64,000 bases of DNA, taken from positions 29,442,501 to 29,506,500 of the forward strand of contig NC_133558.1 in NCBI RefSeq assembly GCF_048773025.1. Direction: 5' to 3'. This stretch comes from Camelus bactrianus. Its lineage: Eukaryota > Chordata > Mammalia > Artiodactyla > Camelidae. Of the stretch, positions 1 to 10,440 are shown one piece after another (position 1 is the stretch's first letter; the number at the start of each line of letters is the position of its first letter). The notes beneath the pieces were generated by a model, which was not told where the DNA came from, made no database searches, and saw nothing but the letters and a program-made list of their open reading frames with translations. The position numbers and the translations under genes are program-made.

Positions 1-359
1 CAGAAATGTTGATTGCCGAAAGACACTTGACGTTTTCTTTTCCCCAGATGGTATTAACTCAGTAAAAGAGTTCAGATTATGGTAGTTGGGGTAGAGGCAT
101 GATTTGCAGAACACAGAGGAGAAGCAAGAAAACCTAGAATGGGGTGGTCACGAGAACTGTCTTTCTCAGAATTGTGGTTTGAGGCTGCCTTCCTCAGGGC
201 CTCACCCCAAATTTTTGCTTAACTCTCCATTCCCCAAAGTTGAGCCCTGGGTCTGATTTTTAGCTAAACCCTAAGTCAAAGCCAAAATCCAGCAGTTTAT
301 GCTCATAAGCTTAAAAAAAAATTGCCTATAACTTTACTTTAAGGAAAACTGTTTTCTTT

Positions 360-411
360 CACACACACACGAGCACACACATACACATGTATAAACACAC
401 ATATACATATC
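360..411 (+). repeat. CA-rich imperfect microsatellite
   Basis: Interrupted CA/TA dinucleotides read directly from the sequence. Confidence 0.8.
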
Positions 412-675
412 AGTATTCTTATTTGACTTTTAACAACTATTGATCACATTTGTTTTTCACGCAAAACTTTATGACCAGATTTTTTTTAATGGAATAAATA
501 AAATACCAAAATGAAAAGCCCTTAAATTTTGCTGAAATGGAATTTTAATTATAAATGAGAAGGCTTCGATTCACCCTGGATGAGTTAACACTGTCCTCTT
601 TGATGTAATAAATATATTGAGCAGTAACTGGCATGCTGTACTAAGTACTTGAATTTTAATCTAATCTCTCCCAGC

Positions 676-694
676 AAAAAAAAAAAAAAAAAAA
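676..694 (+). repeat. Poly-A tract
   Basis: Nineteen consecutive A, with no recognisable retroposon body immediately upstream. Confidence 0.8.
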
Positions 695-869
695 GTATAA
701 AATTGCTTCCTGATGTTCTTACGAGAGAGAACAGAATCCGTGGCCTAGGAAGCCCTGTGTCCGCCCCTCCCTCCTTCATTCTCTGTTGTTTTACCTGATT
801 TCATTGTCTTCACAGCACATATTTCTATCTCTCATTTTCATATTTATTTCTCAGCCGTTTAAAAAAGCC

Positions 870-1045
870 ATTGAAGGTATAGAGAACAAACTAGTGAACA
901 CAAGAGTGGAGGTAGTTTACACCCAAACTACTGGGTATAAGATAGGCTCAAGGATGTACTGTACAACATGGAGAATTGAGCCAATATTTTGTAATAACTG
1001 TCAATGGAGAGTACATTTAAAAATTGTAGAAACAAAAAAAATTTA
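870..1045 (+). mobile_element. L1 3'-end fragment
   Basis: Carries the L1 3' motif set (GAACAAACTAGTG, AATATTTTGTAATAACTGT), shared with the copies at 3,215-3,470 and 27,175-27,752. It is 5'-truncated and diverged. Confidence 0.75.
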
Positions 1046-1124
1046 AAGAGTCATTGAAGTGTAACATGGGTGCAGAAAGGTGCCATTAGGTGAACTGCTA
1101 GATGGATTTTCCAGTGATCATGGA

Positions 1125-1400
1125 CTTTAAAAAAATATTTATTTTTATTATTGTAAAATATCCATTACATAATATTCACCATTTTAACAAAGTACACTAT
1201 TTAGTGGCATTAAGTACAGTTACATTGTTGTGCCACCGTCACCACCATCCATCTCCAGAACTTTGGCATCACCCCAGACTGAAACTCTGTACCCGTTAAA
1301 GCACAGCTCCCCACCCCCCACCTCCCAGCCCCTGGTAACCACCATTCTACTTTCTGTCTCCATGCATTTGACCACTCCGGGGACCTCCTATATGGCCGTG
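1125..1400 (-). mobile_element. Old L1M 3'-UTR fragment
   Basis: Contains the hallmark series seen in L1MA/L1MB 3' ends (TAGTGGCATTAAGTAC, GTTGTGCCACCGTCACCACC, GAAACTCTGTACCCGTTAA). The same series recurs at 19,880-20,130. Confidence 0.75.
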
Positions 1401-2349
1401 GACTTTTGATATGAAGTGGACTGGCTGTGGTCCTGAGACCAGATACCATGTGCCCCCCATTTCTTTTTATTTGGTCTAAGTTTATTAATGTCCAGCTGTG
1501 TGATGACAGTCCCCAGTCAGCAATGGTGCCTTGAAGACTGTTCTCATGGATTTTTCTCTTATTTTCTGTTATCACCGTGAGAACTGCTATGTAGCTAATG
1601 TCTCAGTGTCAGACCACGGCCTCCAGTGTGAGTAATAGGAGCTGCCAACCTCACGGTTAACTTCCTTTGCCTGTCACAATAATAAGTGGATTCCTTCCCC
1701 TTTAAGTGAATTCGATTAAGTGCTCAGCAGTGATATGAACGCCATCTTCCAGAATAAATCTAAGACACGTTTGAAGGATGCTGCCTGTGATAATGATGAT
1801 TTCTGAAGGTTTCTTCCTCTGCTCTGAAAGTCTTGCTTCCTGAATATGAAGGTTTTATATCCAAGATTGTCTGTTTAAAAGAAAAATGTGTTAAGTTTGC
1901 AGTTCTGCCTCCTTCCTGCCCTGACCCCGTCCCTACATCTGAATCCTGTTTAGCCGAGGGAGGAACATCTGGAACTTCTAAAGGCCTGTTTCATCCACGA
2001 GAAGGGCACGTCTGGCTTTGAATGTTTCTGGAAAATGAAAAAGCAGAATAGGAATTTGAAAAGATTGAACGTTCATGCCTTACGCCAGACCTTGAGAATC
2101 ACAAGGACGTTTGGCTTGGAGGAGGCGGGCAGTCCTGCAGCGGAGGCCTTACTCTCCAAAGCCCCACAGAGTGAACCAGTGAGCAGTACAGGCGTCAGGA
2201 TAGTGGATCATGTTTGTTATTGGGGTTAGAGGTGCCTGAAGAGGAAGATGCTTTTCCCTCCTCTTCTACAGTAGCAAGGACCAACAGCCTCCTAACCCCA
2301 TGGCTGTTTTGGAGGAACTGTTTAGGATGGACATGACATTCACTGGATT

Positions 2350-2812
2350 AAATGATGGTTCTCAACTCATCACACCCTCCCTGTACTTGGACTGTACATC
2401 CACGCCCTGTACCACGTGGCTTTGTATTATGCCCCACTCGTGTGGATGGAGTTGTACTCCGATCTCACTTCAGTGATTTGGGGTTTTCCCATATAATTTG
2501 GTTTGGCCAACAGAACATCAGTGGAAATAACACTGTGCCAATTCACTCACCCTTATCATGCTTATGCCATTTGACATGAGAAGAACATGCCATGGGGGAG
2601 CTGCTGATCCTCGGGGAATGAGACAAATTCCAGAGAGCAAAACTGAATCTAAGGGCCACTCTGGAGCCAGACTGATCTGCAGCCTGGAGTAGACTGATGT
2701 TAGCTGACCTCCAGACGCACGAGTGCTAAGAATATATGCTTTTTGTAGGCCACTGAGTTGGTGGGAAGTTTGTTACAGAACATTATTGTGGCAATAGCTG
2801 ACTAATACAAAG
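2350..2812 (+). mobile_element. Ancient LTR of ERVL-MaLR (MLT1-like), fossil
   Basis: The right end has the MLT1 signature (GCCACTGAGTTGGTGGGAAG, then GTTACAGAACATTATT and GACTAATACA). It is a solitary, heavily diverged LTR that predates the placental radiation, judging by family. The left boundary is approximate. Confidence 0.65.
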
Positions 2813-3016
2813 ACCAAAATGCAGAAGCAGAGAGAAAGGGTAAGTGAAGTGGGTGGCTGACGTATGAGTAAGAAAGGAAGTGGTGGTGGGGTCTGAGGGT
2901 AGAACAAGTGGGGAAGGACCTCCAAGAAGAAGAATGAGGTGGATGAAAGGAAAGGAAAGGAATACGGCAGCCTCAGCTCCATCAGATGCTGGGATGGGCA
3001 GGGAGACAGAGCAGTG

Positions 3017-3033
3017 CGTGCGCACACACACAC
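3017..3033 (+). repeat. Short GTGCGTGCGCACACAC alternating tract
   Basis: Alternating purine-pyrimidine run that merges into CA repeats. It is a short Z-DNA-type tract. Confidence 0.6.
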
Positions 3034-3214
3034 TCACCCACCTCTTGTGCCTCTGGTAAGCGCTGAGCCTTTCTGGTTCCTTTGCTCAGTGTTGCCAATA
3101 TTGGGAGGCTTCTGGGGAGTTTAAGTTTGATTCCTAACAGAGTCTAGACTTCCAGTCTCAGGTCTTCCTGGGCTCATGGTCACGATGTGTCAATAGAGCA
3201 ATAAAAGAATCTTA

Positions 3215-3470
3215 AAAACACAACAAGCCAGTGAATATAACAAAAAAGAAGCAGACTCACAGATATAGGGAACAAACTCGTGGTTACCAGTGGGGAGAGG
3301 GAAGGGGGAGGGACAATATAGGAGTAGGGGAGTGGGAGGTACAAACTATTGGGTGTAAGACTACAGGGATGTATTGTACAATGTGGGGAGTATAACTAAT
3401 ATTTTGTAACAACTGTAAACGGAGTGTAACCTTTAAAAATTGTGTAAAAATAATAAATAAATAAATAAAA
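3215..3470 (+). mobile_element. L1 3' end with (AAAT)n tail
   Basis: Runs from CCAGTGAATATAACAAAAAA through GACTCACAGATATAGGG and GGGGAGAGGGAAGGGGGAGG to an ATAA-repeat tail at about 3,449-3,470. It is the same L1 subfamily type as at 27,175. Confidence 0.8.
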
Positions 3471-3639
3471 CCAGCACGCACAAAAAATATAAGAAATCTA
3501 AGGACAGAACTCTGCTGAATGTCTCGGTACCACTAGCTGGGATGCTCCCTAACTCTAACCAGTCATTTGTGCAGGGAACCAGCCCTCCAAAGCGCAGGTG
3601 CCTGGTGCGAGCTGGGCTCTGTAAGGTCTTGTGGACTTG

Positions 3640-3785
3640 GGGAACTTACTTGAGCTTCCTGGGCTGAGATTTGGAGATAATGGAAATAATAATATTCCAT
3701 ATCCCACAGGATTGTCATGTGGACTGAAAGCGAACATCTGATACAATGCCCGGCCCAGGGTAAGCCGTCCAGAAGTCAATACCAA
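3640..3785 (+). mobile_element. MIR fragment
   Basis: Diverged MIR body with GAGATAATGGAAATAATAAT and TGATACAATGCCCGGCCCAG in the expected order. Confidence 0.5.
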
Positions 3786-4769
3786 CGACCGGCTGCCATT
3801 GTGAAATGAGAACTAATATTTGGTGTTCAGTAAGAAACGGCCTATATTGTTTTTTCTGAGCCCAGATGTTTCATAAAGGTAGGACTCCCCTCAAATGGAC
3901 TGGGATACTTGACGAAGTCCTGGACTCTCACTGACAATCCTCTGAGAGGAAAGCTGTCCCCTCACCTTTGGTTACCTTCTTCCTCCTCCCCCATCAGCCC
4001 ATCTGCTGGGTTTTGTTTTCCTTTTTCTCAGGAAAGTCTGTTTATTCTTCATGCTTGTAGGTAAAAAAGGGTGGAGGTGGACCTGAAGGAGCAGACGGCA
4101 GGGCTGAGCAGGACACCCCATCTCACCACCAGCTTGGGCTGTGGCTGGACTGTTTTCTAGTTGGCTCTCCCACCATGAGGTAGGTGACCCGTCTGTCACA
4201 ACTATGTTTTGCAAAATGGATCAAATGGCCTTTATTATAACTTCGGCTGGGGTATTTTTCATCACTGGTCTCTGAATACTAACATGTATTTGTTTTCCTA
4301 ATCCACTGTGTACATCTGCTCCCATTCTGTCTTGCACCCTCCTTTTCCAGGGGAGAATTTCCCAGACCCTCCCAGACTCCCAGCCCATGCATTTTTACAT
4401 TTTTCTTAGAGTTTGTTTGGCAGAGCCCATCTGCCTCAGGAGGACGTCTTCCCCATTTGCTTCCTAAAGCCAGTCCTTCCAGAGGCTCTTTGTCCTTGGT
4501 CCTGGTTCCACACCTGAGTGGGGACCGGAGTGGGTTTAGCAGCCCTCATCACAGAGCTCAGGGTGAGCAGGGTAAGGAGGGTGACCTAACCCCTTCCCAA
4601 AGGCCTCTAGCTGTTCAACAACTTGCAAAAGGGAAAATTGCTTCTGTTGTTTTCTCTCTTCAACTCTTTCCCAACAGAATAGGCCAGGTGCTGTTCAGCT
4701 CCTCTGGCATCAGATTTGAGTTGGCACTTCCTGGTTACAGAATCAGTCATAGAAGGAAATGCCTGTAAC

Positions 4770-4990
4770 CAAAAGCACCCACTTAGTTGGCTTCTTACCA
4801 GGTGCATGTCATGCAAAGTGCTTTACATGTGTTTATTCATGAATCCTCTCGACAACCTTGTGAGCTGGGTACTATTATTATCCCCCTTCATAGGTGAGGA
4901 CACTGAGGCTCATAGACACTAACTTGCCCAGGGGTGCACAGATAGTAAGTGGAAGTAGCAAGGTCTGCACTCAGGAGTCTGGCTCTGAAG
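4770..4990 (-). mobile_element. MIR element
   Basis: Reverse-strand MIR with the series GTGCTTTACATGTGTTTATT, ACAACCTTGTGAGCTGGGTA, GAGGACACTGAGGCTCATAG, ACTTGCCCAGGGGTGCACAG. These are all hallmark MIR blocks. Confidence 0.85.
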
Positions 4991-6389
4991 CCTGAACTTG
5001 AACCCACAATGTTGTAATACTCATTTTCATGGTATTGGTTGGTTTGAAGGTCACCACAACATTTATTTACTTTTTTTTTTCCTGGAAAAATAATAAGTGT
5101 TTAGCAATGTTCAGAAATTTGGCAGCCTCTTAATAGACCCTAGGAAGAGTCTGACCCTCCATTGATAAATGTTCTGTTTAGAATATGGATTTACTTAATG
5201 CCTCTTTGTCTCCAACTTTGAGCCCCAGGGATGGTTTGCAGGCAACAGGAAAAGTCCATTCAACTTCCTATTATTATGCCAGTATCTCCCCACTCTTAGC
5301 CTGATGGAAACCGAGCTAACCTTGTCACCCCTCTTTCCTTTCTCGCTCACACAGAAACTAAAGTACAATTAGACCCATTTACCAAGATCTGGTGTCCTCA
5401 GGCTACGTGTCTTGGAGTTGTCTTTGCCTCCTAGGTTTGGTTGGCTTCTCATATCCAGTAAGCCCCTTCTGGCCTGGCCCTCCTCTGCAGGCAGCAGCTT
5501 TCCCACCGGACTTTTCTTGTCATCAGACTAACCTCCTAGAGCACCAGGGTTCCAGCAGGAAAGACAGGCATGCTTCAGCTGCGTGATGGCAGAGTGTGAT
5601 TCAGGGACTCTTCACAGAGGTGCTGCTGGGGTTTAGGAAAGTCAGTGAGGGATGGGGCTGGGCTCCGGGACTGTAACAGGGGGTAGTTACTGCCACCTCT
5701 AGGCCTAAGGGTCCAGGGAAGGGGGCAATTACTGGACCCTAGAGAGAGCTGTGTGGAGAGGGCTTCTAGCGGGAGCTGTGGCCTCAGGGAGAGAAACATA
5801 GACAATGAGGTCCAACAGGGAAGGAGCCAGGGGAATAAATACCCTGACTTCTCCCTCCTGCCCTCCATCCATCCTTCCCTCCCTCCAGGGCCTCCCAAGG
5901 GACCTGGGGGAAGCAGTGCATACAGGTCAGCCTCCTGGGCCCAGAGCAGGGTCGGGACAGTGGGGTGTGGACTCAGAGGGGCAAAGGGAGCCCATGAGGA
6001 TACACAGCACACACCACTTTGCTCCATCCTTCATCCACTGAGAGAGCCGCAGTGACTTCCATACTGGGGCAAACCTGGTATTCAAGGAATTCCACAACAA
6101 CCCCATCAAATTCCGCCTTCTCCCTTCCTAATCTAGAGAACAAGTGTCACACTCACATATGTCACACATGTTGGCAGTCTTCCTCTGTGTGTCTGTTTAA
6201 TATATTGTATATGTTAAATATATTTAAAAATAGTAAGTATTTAGTCATGTTACTCTGAAATCCAAGCGAAGGGTTTCTGGGGACAAGATCACCCCAGGGC
6301 CTCTCTTGGGCAGTCTGGCAACCTATGATGGGAGTGCTGATAGCCCGGCTGGTACTGAGATGACAGAGGACCTTCTTCCTACCAAGAGC

Positions 6390-6650
6390 ACGTACTAAGA
6401 AGGCTCACAGTGATAAGGGCTTGGCTCTGAATCTAGGAAGACGTGGTTTTAAACTCTGACTTTGCCAGTTACTAATGGGACTAGTACTTCACCCCTGAGT
6501 CTGTTTTTCATCATCTGTAAAATGGAGATGATTCTCATAGCACTTTACCTTTGTAAGAATTAAATGTTATAATGAATGTAAAGCAATCGGCATGTCATAG
6601 GCGCTCAGCTGTGTAAGGGACTGAGTTTTACAGTGCCTGGCACATAGGAG
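6390..6650 (+). mobile_element. MIR element
   Basis: Forward MIR with TTGCCAGTTACTAATGGGAC, CATCTGTAAAATGGAGATGA and GAATTAAATGTTATAATGAA in order. Confidence 0.85.
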
Positions 6651-8299
6651 GTGCTTGGGGACTGTTTCCTGACCTGAACTGGTGGTGAAGCCCTTTGAGG
6701 ATTTGGGAGCTGGTGGTGGTAGCGGATTCTGAGGTATTAATGCTTCCTCTCGTCCATCTTTGCCAGGCCCCTCGGCCTTTGAAAGTTTTCAAAGACGACG
6801 GGTACCGCAGTAATCCACTCATCACCCATTACCCCAGCGCCCTCTTTGTATGAGACCCTGTGATGCTTCCGCCTGAAGGCAACAGTCAAGAATCTCCCAT
6901 CTCATTTTGTTTTTCATGTCGTGGTTTATACTGCCCTCTGGTGTGTGCTTTTGGGACAGCATGTCAAGTGAGGGTTTATGGCGACTTTTTCTTGACATTG
7001 GAGAACAGAGGCTCCCCTAAATGGACTGTTGGCAGTGGAGCTGGGGGGAGAGGTAAGATTTGAGATTTCCCCTCCCCCATCTAACTTGAAACTCTTGAAG
7101 TTTGCCAGACACAAGAGAATTTTTTTTTTCAACCAATGTCCCTGACTGCTCGGCTGTCAACCACGAATACCATCCTTCTAGGCACGTTTCTGCCTGTATT
7201 CCGCCAAGACCCAAAAGGAACGGGGTAAAGGTTATTTGATATCACTCCCCTTCCGCTGTCTGGTTTCCTCTGATCCTGGGCACCTAATTCTTAATTAGAG
7301 TCTTCGCTCCAAAGGGTCTGGGGTTGCCGCAGGCCAAGTAAGAACCAGACCCGACCCTCCCTAGCCAGTGCCCCTGCACCTGCCCGGTCCACCTGCTGCC
7401 ACGACCCTGCCTCGCTGCCTGCCGCTCCTTCTCAGAGCCGAGCCTCCAGGAAGTGAACGCAAAGTGGGGTTGCGCAGGGCGGAGGGAGACAGTGGGACTA
7501 AGGTCCAGAACGCGTCCGCACCCCACAGCTCGCCATGGAACCTGCTAGAAGCATTTGCCTTTTACAATTACGTTGAATCATGAAACTACTCATATGCAAC
7601 GGTTATGTTTTGATCCATAAAAACAGCGATTTCGTATGGTCCGACGTAATACTTAGGCGCGTACATCGTATATGTGCTAGTGGTGGCCCGGTTCCCATGT
7701 CGTCCTACGCCACGCCCTCCCCCCACCCCCCATTCAGGCCCTACAGCCCTAGAGGAGGTCGAGTTGATTTCAGGGGCCCCGGATTGGCCTCACTGCCTGC
7801 GTCAACCACGCTGGGTTTGGTTTGGGGCCGCAGCCGAGAGAGGAGTCGCCAGTGAGAGACCTCTGGAGAAACCCCTCTTGGCGAATGGTGCTGGCCCTCC
7901 TGGCAATACTAGCAGAGTTTTCTGGGACCTTCAGGAATCCTCGGGCTTCTGGACCCACCGAGCACCACAAACCCTCACCTGTGCTGCTGAACCCGGACAG
8001 CCGGACTGCGCGCGGGAGGCTCCTGTAGAACCCCTTAGGTGGCTCCCACGCCCCAACATGCGTCAGAAACTTGCCTAAGGGATGAACCCAGAGTGCCCCG
8101 GGAGGCTTTAAAGCTGCAGAGTAACGGAAGGTTTAGGAGTGGCAGTACGCAGGACTCACGTAGGCTGGGAGACAGTTTCCGCTCTGCCCTACAATCCTGG
8201 GACCAACAGGTCTTGAAATCTAGTGACCTGATGGTACAGATAGAGGCCTCGTCTCTTTCTTTCCAGGAGGATGCAACAGGAGAGGGAGGGGCTCAGCTC

Positions 8300-8450
8300 A
8301 GGCCATTTAAATCAACAATCCATCCATCTATTTATTCATTCAGTAAACACATGCTTAATGAGTGCCTATATGTGCCAGGCACTGTGCTAGGTGCTTGGTG
8401 GAGAGCCGTGAGGGAAACAGACAAAAATCTCTGCCTTCTTGGTATTGCCT
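8300..8450 (-). mobile_element. L2-type fragment
   Basis: Contains TTTATTCATTCAGTAAACAC and TGTGCCAGGCACTGTGCTAG, the reverse of the L2/MIR 3' core. The surrounding blocks fit L2 better, and the family call is tentative. Confidence 0.6.
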
Positions 8451-8689
8451 CATCTTAATAACTACACTGTTGCCCAGCTAACATTTCTATTACAAAGCTG
8501 TTACCTCTTCTACCATGGGATAATTAAACAGGTGAAATATGGTTTAAAAAAACCTTAATAAGAGGAAATGATCACGATCTAATGTGAAATTTTAAAAAGC
8601 ATGCTAGAAAATTGTATATGTAGTTAAGTTCCACTTATGTTAACATACATGTTTATGGGAAAAGGACAGTAGGGAATGGCCTCTAAATA

Positions 8690-9070
8690 TTAGTAGTGGT
8701 GTTGTATTTTCTAAGATGGTTACAGCAAGATCCCCCACCCCCTAGACTCTTCATACAGTATGACTGATTCTCCCATTGAGAGGTGTGGTCAAAGTTCCTT
8801 CTCCCCACCTCCGCGAGTACAGCCTCTACCTTATTCTCCTGGGCTGCTCCTGTTTGGAACGCAGATGCCATGCTGTGGAGTACATGGAAAAGCCAGGTGT
8901 CAGTGATTTGGCCAAAGCCCTAGCTGAGGTTTCAGCTTATAGTCAACACAGTTCACCAGACATACAAGGGAGAAAGCCACCTTCTGATTGCAACCACGTG
9001 ACCCTAGTCATGAATCACCTAGCTTACCTAGCCAACCCTCAGAATGTAGATAATAACAACTATTGTTTAA
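8690..9070 (+). mobile_element. Ancient MaLR/MLT1-like LTR, fossil
   Basis: Blocks such as CTGGGCTGCTCCTGTTTGGA, GATGCCATGCTGTGGAGTAC and the CAACCACGTGACCCTAGTCA region follow the order of MLT1 LTRs. It is old and diverged, and its boundaries are approximate. Confidence 0.55.
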
Positions 9071-9369
9071 AGCAACAGAGGTTGGGGGCAATTTGTACAC
9101 AGCAATAGATAGCCAGAAAAAGTGGTTTATCTGGATTGTGGGATTATGAGTATTAACTTTTTTATATTTTCTGAAAGTTCTACAATGACCCCTTTTTTGG
9201 TCTATAATCAATTCAAAAAATTATTAAAAATAAAAACCCAAATTTTTTTTCACTTCACTGAAAGAGAAATTAGGCCTGAATTGGAATTGAGGGACTTAAA
9301 TTAGACTTGGAGAAAAGCTTTGCATGCAGGATTTATTCGATGCTGCAAAGAATTAGTAAGATAATTTCA

Positions 9370-9490
9370 AATTGGTGTGATGGAAAGAGCAGTAGATTTG
9401 GAGTGAGAAAACTTGAAAGTCAATCTCAGTTTTCCCGGTGACCTTGAGCAAGCCCTTGCTCAAATGCAGTTTTCTATTTTGAAAAATGCA
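9370..9490 (+). mobile_element. MIR fragment
   Basis: Left half of a MIR: GAAAGAGCAGTAGATTTGGA through GGTGACCTTGAGCAAGCCCT. Confidence 0.65.
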
Positions 9491-9699
9491 GCTGGCTGCT
9501 TAAGGAAGGTAACATCCAGCAGGGAGGCTGGCCCAGAAAAGGCGCTCTGTGAGTGGTAGGTCATCCTGTCTAATCAGTGCCAGTTACAAGTGGGCATCTG
9601 CAAGCTGTGTAGAGGGCTCATCCTTCACTGCCACCAGAGGCTACAGTCCTTATAACGAAAATTGTCCAGAGAAGGACAACAACTCTTAAAAAAAAAAGT

Positions 9700-10170
9700 C
9701 CAGAAACACTAAGTGGCTTTGCCTGCGGTCCTTGCCTACGACGCCCCGCCGTGGTTGGAGCCTCGGGTTCTGGCCCTTCAGAAGACTCCATCACGTGCGG
9801 AGGCTCAGAGAGCCCTGGGATGCGGAGGGAGGAGGCCCAGGAAGCCCCGCCTGGCGGGAAGCAGCGGCCGCGCGTCGCTGGGCAGGTGTCCCGGCAACCC
9901 CGGAACGCGCCTCCGTGGGAGGCGCAGGCGGCGGCGGCGGCGGCTTCCCTCTTGCCCTCAGCTCTTCGGTTCCTTGCCTGGCATTCGGCAGTTCAGCTGC
10001 TGTTTGGTGCGTTAATGTCGGCTTCATCCCCCTCAGAGGCCCAGGCCTGCCCTAGGGGTAGGGGTGGGAGATCCGGGGGTGGAAAGGAGGGAGCACCGAA
10101 TGGACAGGGCGAGAACCCAGGGAGCTCCGCGGGCATCCAAACCCAGGAACGCCCTGGCAGAGGGAGGGAA
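9700..10170 (+). promoter_or_regulatory. SPATS1: CpG-rich block, probable SPATS1 promoter / 5' region
   Basis: A GC-rich, CpG-dense stretch ends about 150 bp before the first SPATS1 coding exon, in otherwise AT-rich DNA. It has six GGC units at 9927-9944 and no convincing TATA box. Open frames cross it in several phases, as expected of GC-rich DNA, and none resembles a known protein. The position suggests the SPATS1 promoter. The assignment is an inference without transcript data. Confidence 0.55.
9927..9944 (+). repeat. (GGC)6 trinucleotide repeat
   Basis: Six uninterrupted GGC units within the CpG-rich block upstream of SPATS1, possibly in its 5' UTR. Confidence 0.8.
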
Positions 10171-10316
10171 GTTCTGATTGAGGCCAATTCTGCCCTCTTG
10201 ACTTTCAATGGCCGGTGGAGTTTGTTTGTTTTGATTGGTGCCTTTCTTACAAAGGACTTTCCTTTGTCTCCTGATTGCTTTTAATATTTAAAATCAACAC
10301 GTGCATAGTGGAGTCC

Positions 10317-10440
10317 ATGGACACTGGAAACGGTCCACCGTGTTGTCATCTTCCCCGTATCAACACAGCGATCTGCAGTACAGAGCTGGAGAAGGTTCAA
10401 GAGAAAGACTCTGGCATGACCATGGTGGAGAGGAGATACA
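10317..10440 (+). CDS. SPATS1: SPATS1 coding exon 1 (start codon)
   Basis: Encodes residues 1-41 (starting MDTGNGPPCC, then TELEKVQEKDSGM) plus one base of Ser42. The ATG is the first in frame after an in-frame TGA at 10272-10274. It has G at +4 but T at -3, so its context is mediocre. The donor is a weak A|GTTGAG. It is supported by phase: the leftover A joins GT of the next exon to give Ser. The LEKV and EKDSGM stretches match my memory of human SPATS1. No convincing acceptor lies just upstream, so the exon may extend into 5' UTR. Confidence 0.8.

Larger units (their letters stand above)
1..9699. other. Intergenic DNA upstream of SPATS1
   Basis: No exon or RNA gene is supported here. It holds L1 3' ends, an L1M 3'-UTR fragment, a MaLR LTR, MIR and L2 fragments and simple repeats, listed separately. 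The open frames are short and fit chance. The segment 7,570-8,060 is unusually CpG-rich for its surroundings but has no recognisable coding content. Confidence 0.7.

Noticed and set aside
1210-1575. 121-residue reverse-strand frame
   Set aside because: Mostly within an L1M 3' UTR fragment and flanking sequence, with no known domain.
7674-8078. 134-residue Pro-rich frame
   Set aside because: No recognisable domain or splice context. I kept the CpG content as a finding but not a gene call.
9620-9645. CTCF-like motif (GCCACCAGAGGCTACAG)
   Set aside because: Only a partial match to the CTCF core, with no second line of support.
10015-10284. ATG in the CpG-rich block opening a Ser-rich frame, considered as the SPATS1 start
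   Set aside because: The exon at 10,317-10,440 gives a far better match (LEKV, EKDSGM) and exact length parity. The frame at 10,015 runs into Gly/Arg-rich GC-driven sequence.
9713-10284. Overlapping long frames in the GC-rich block (up to 177 residues)
   Set aside because: GC-rich DNA lacks stop codons by composition. All three phases are open at once, and the products are Arg/Gly/Pro-rich without any known domain.
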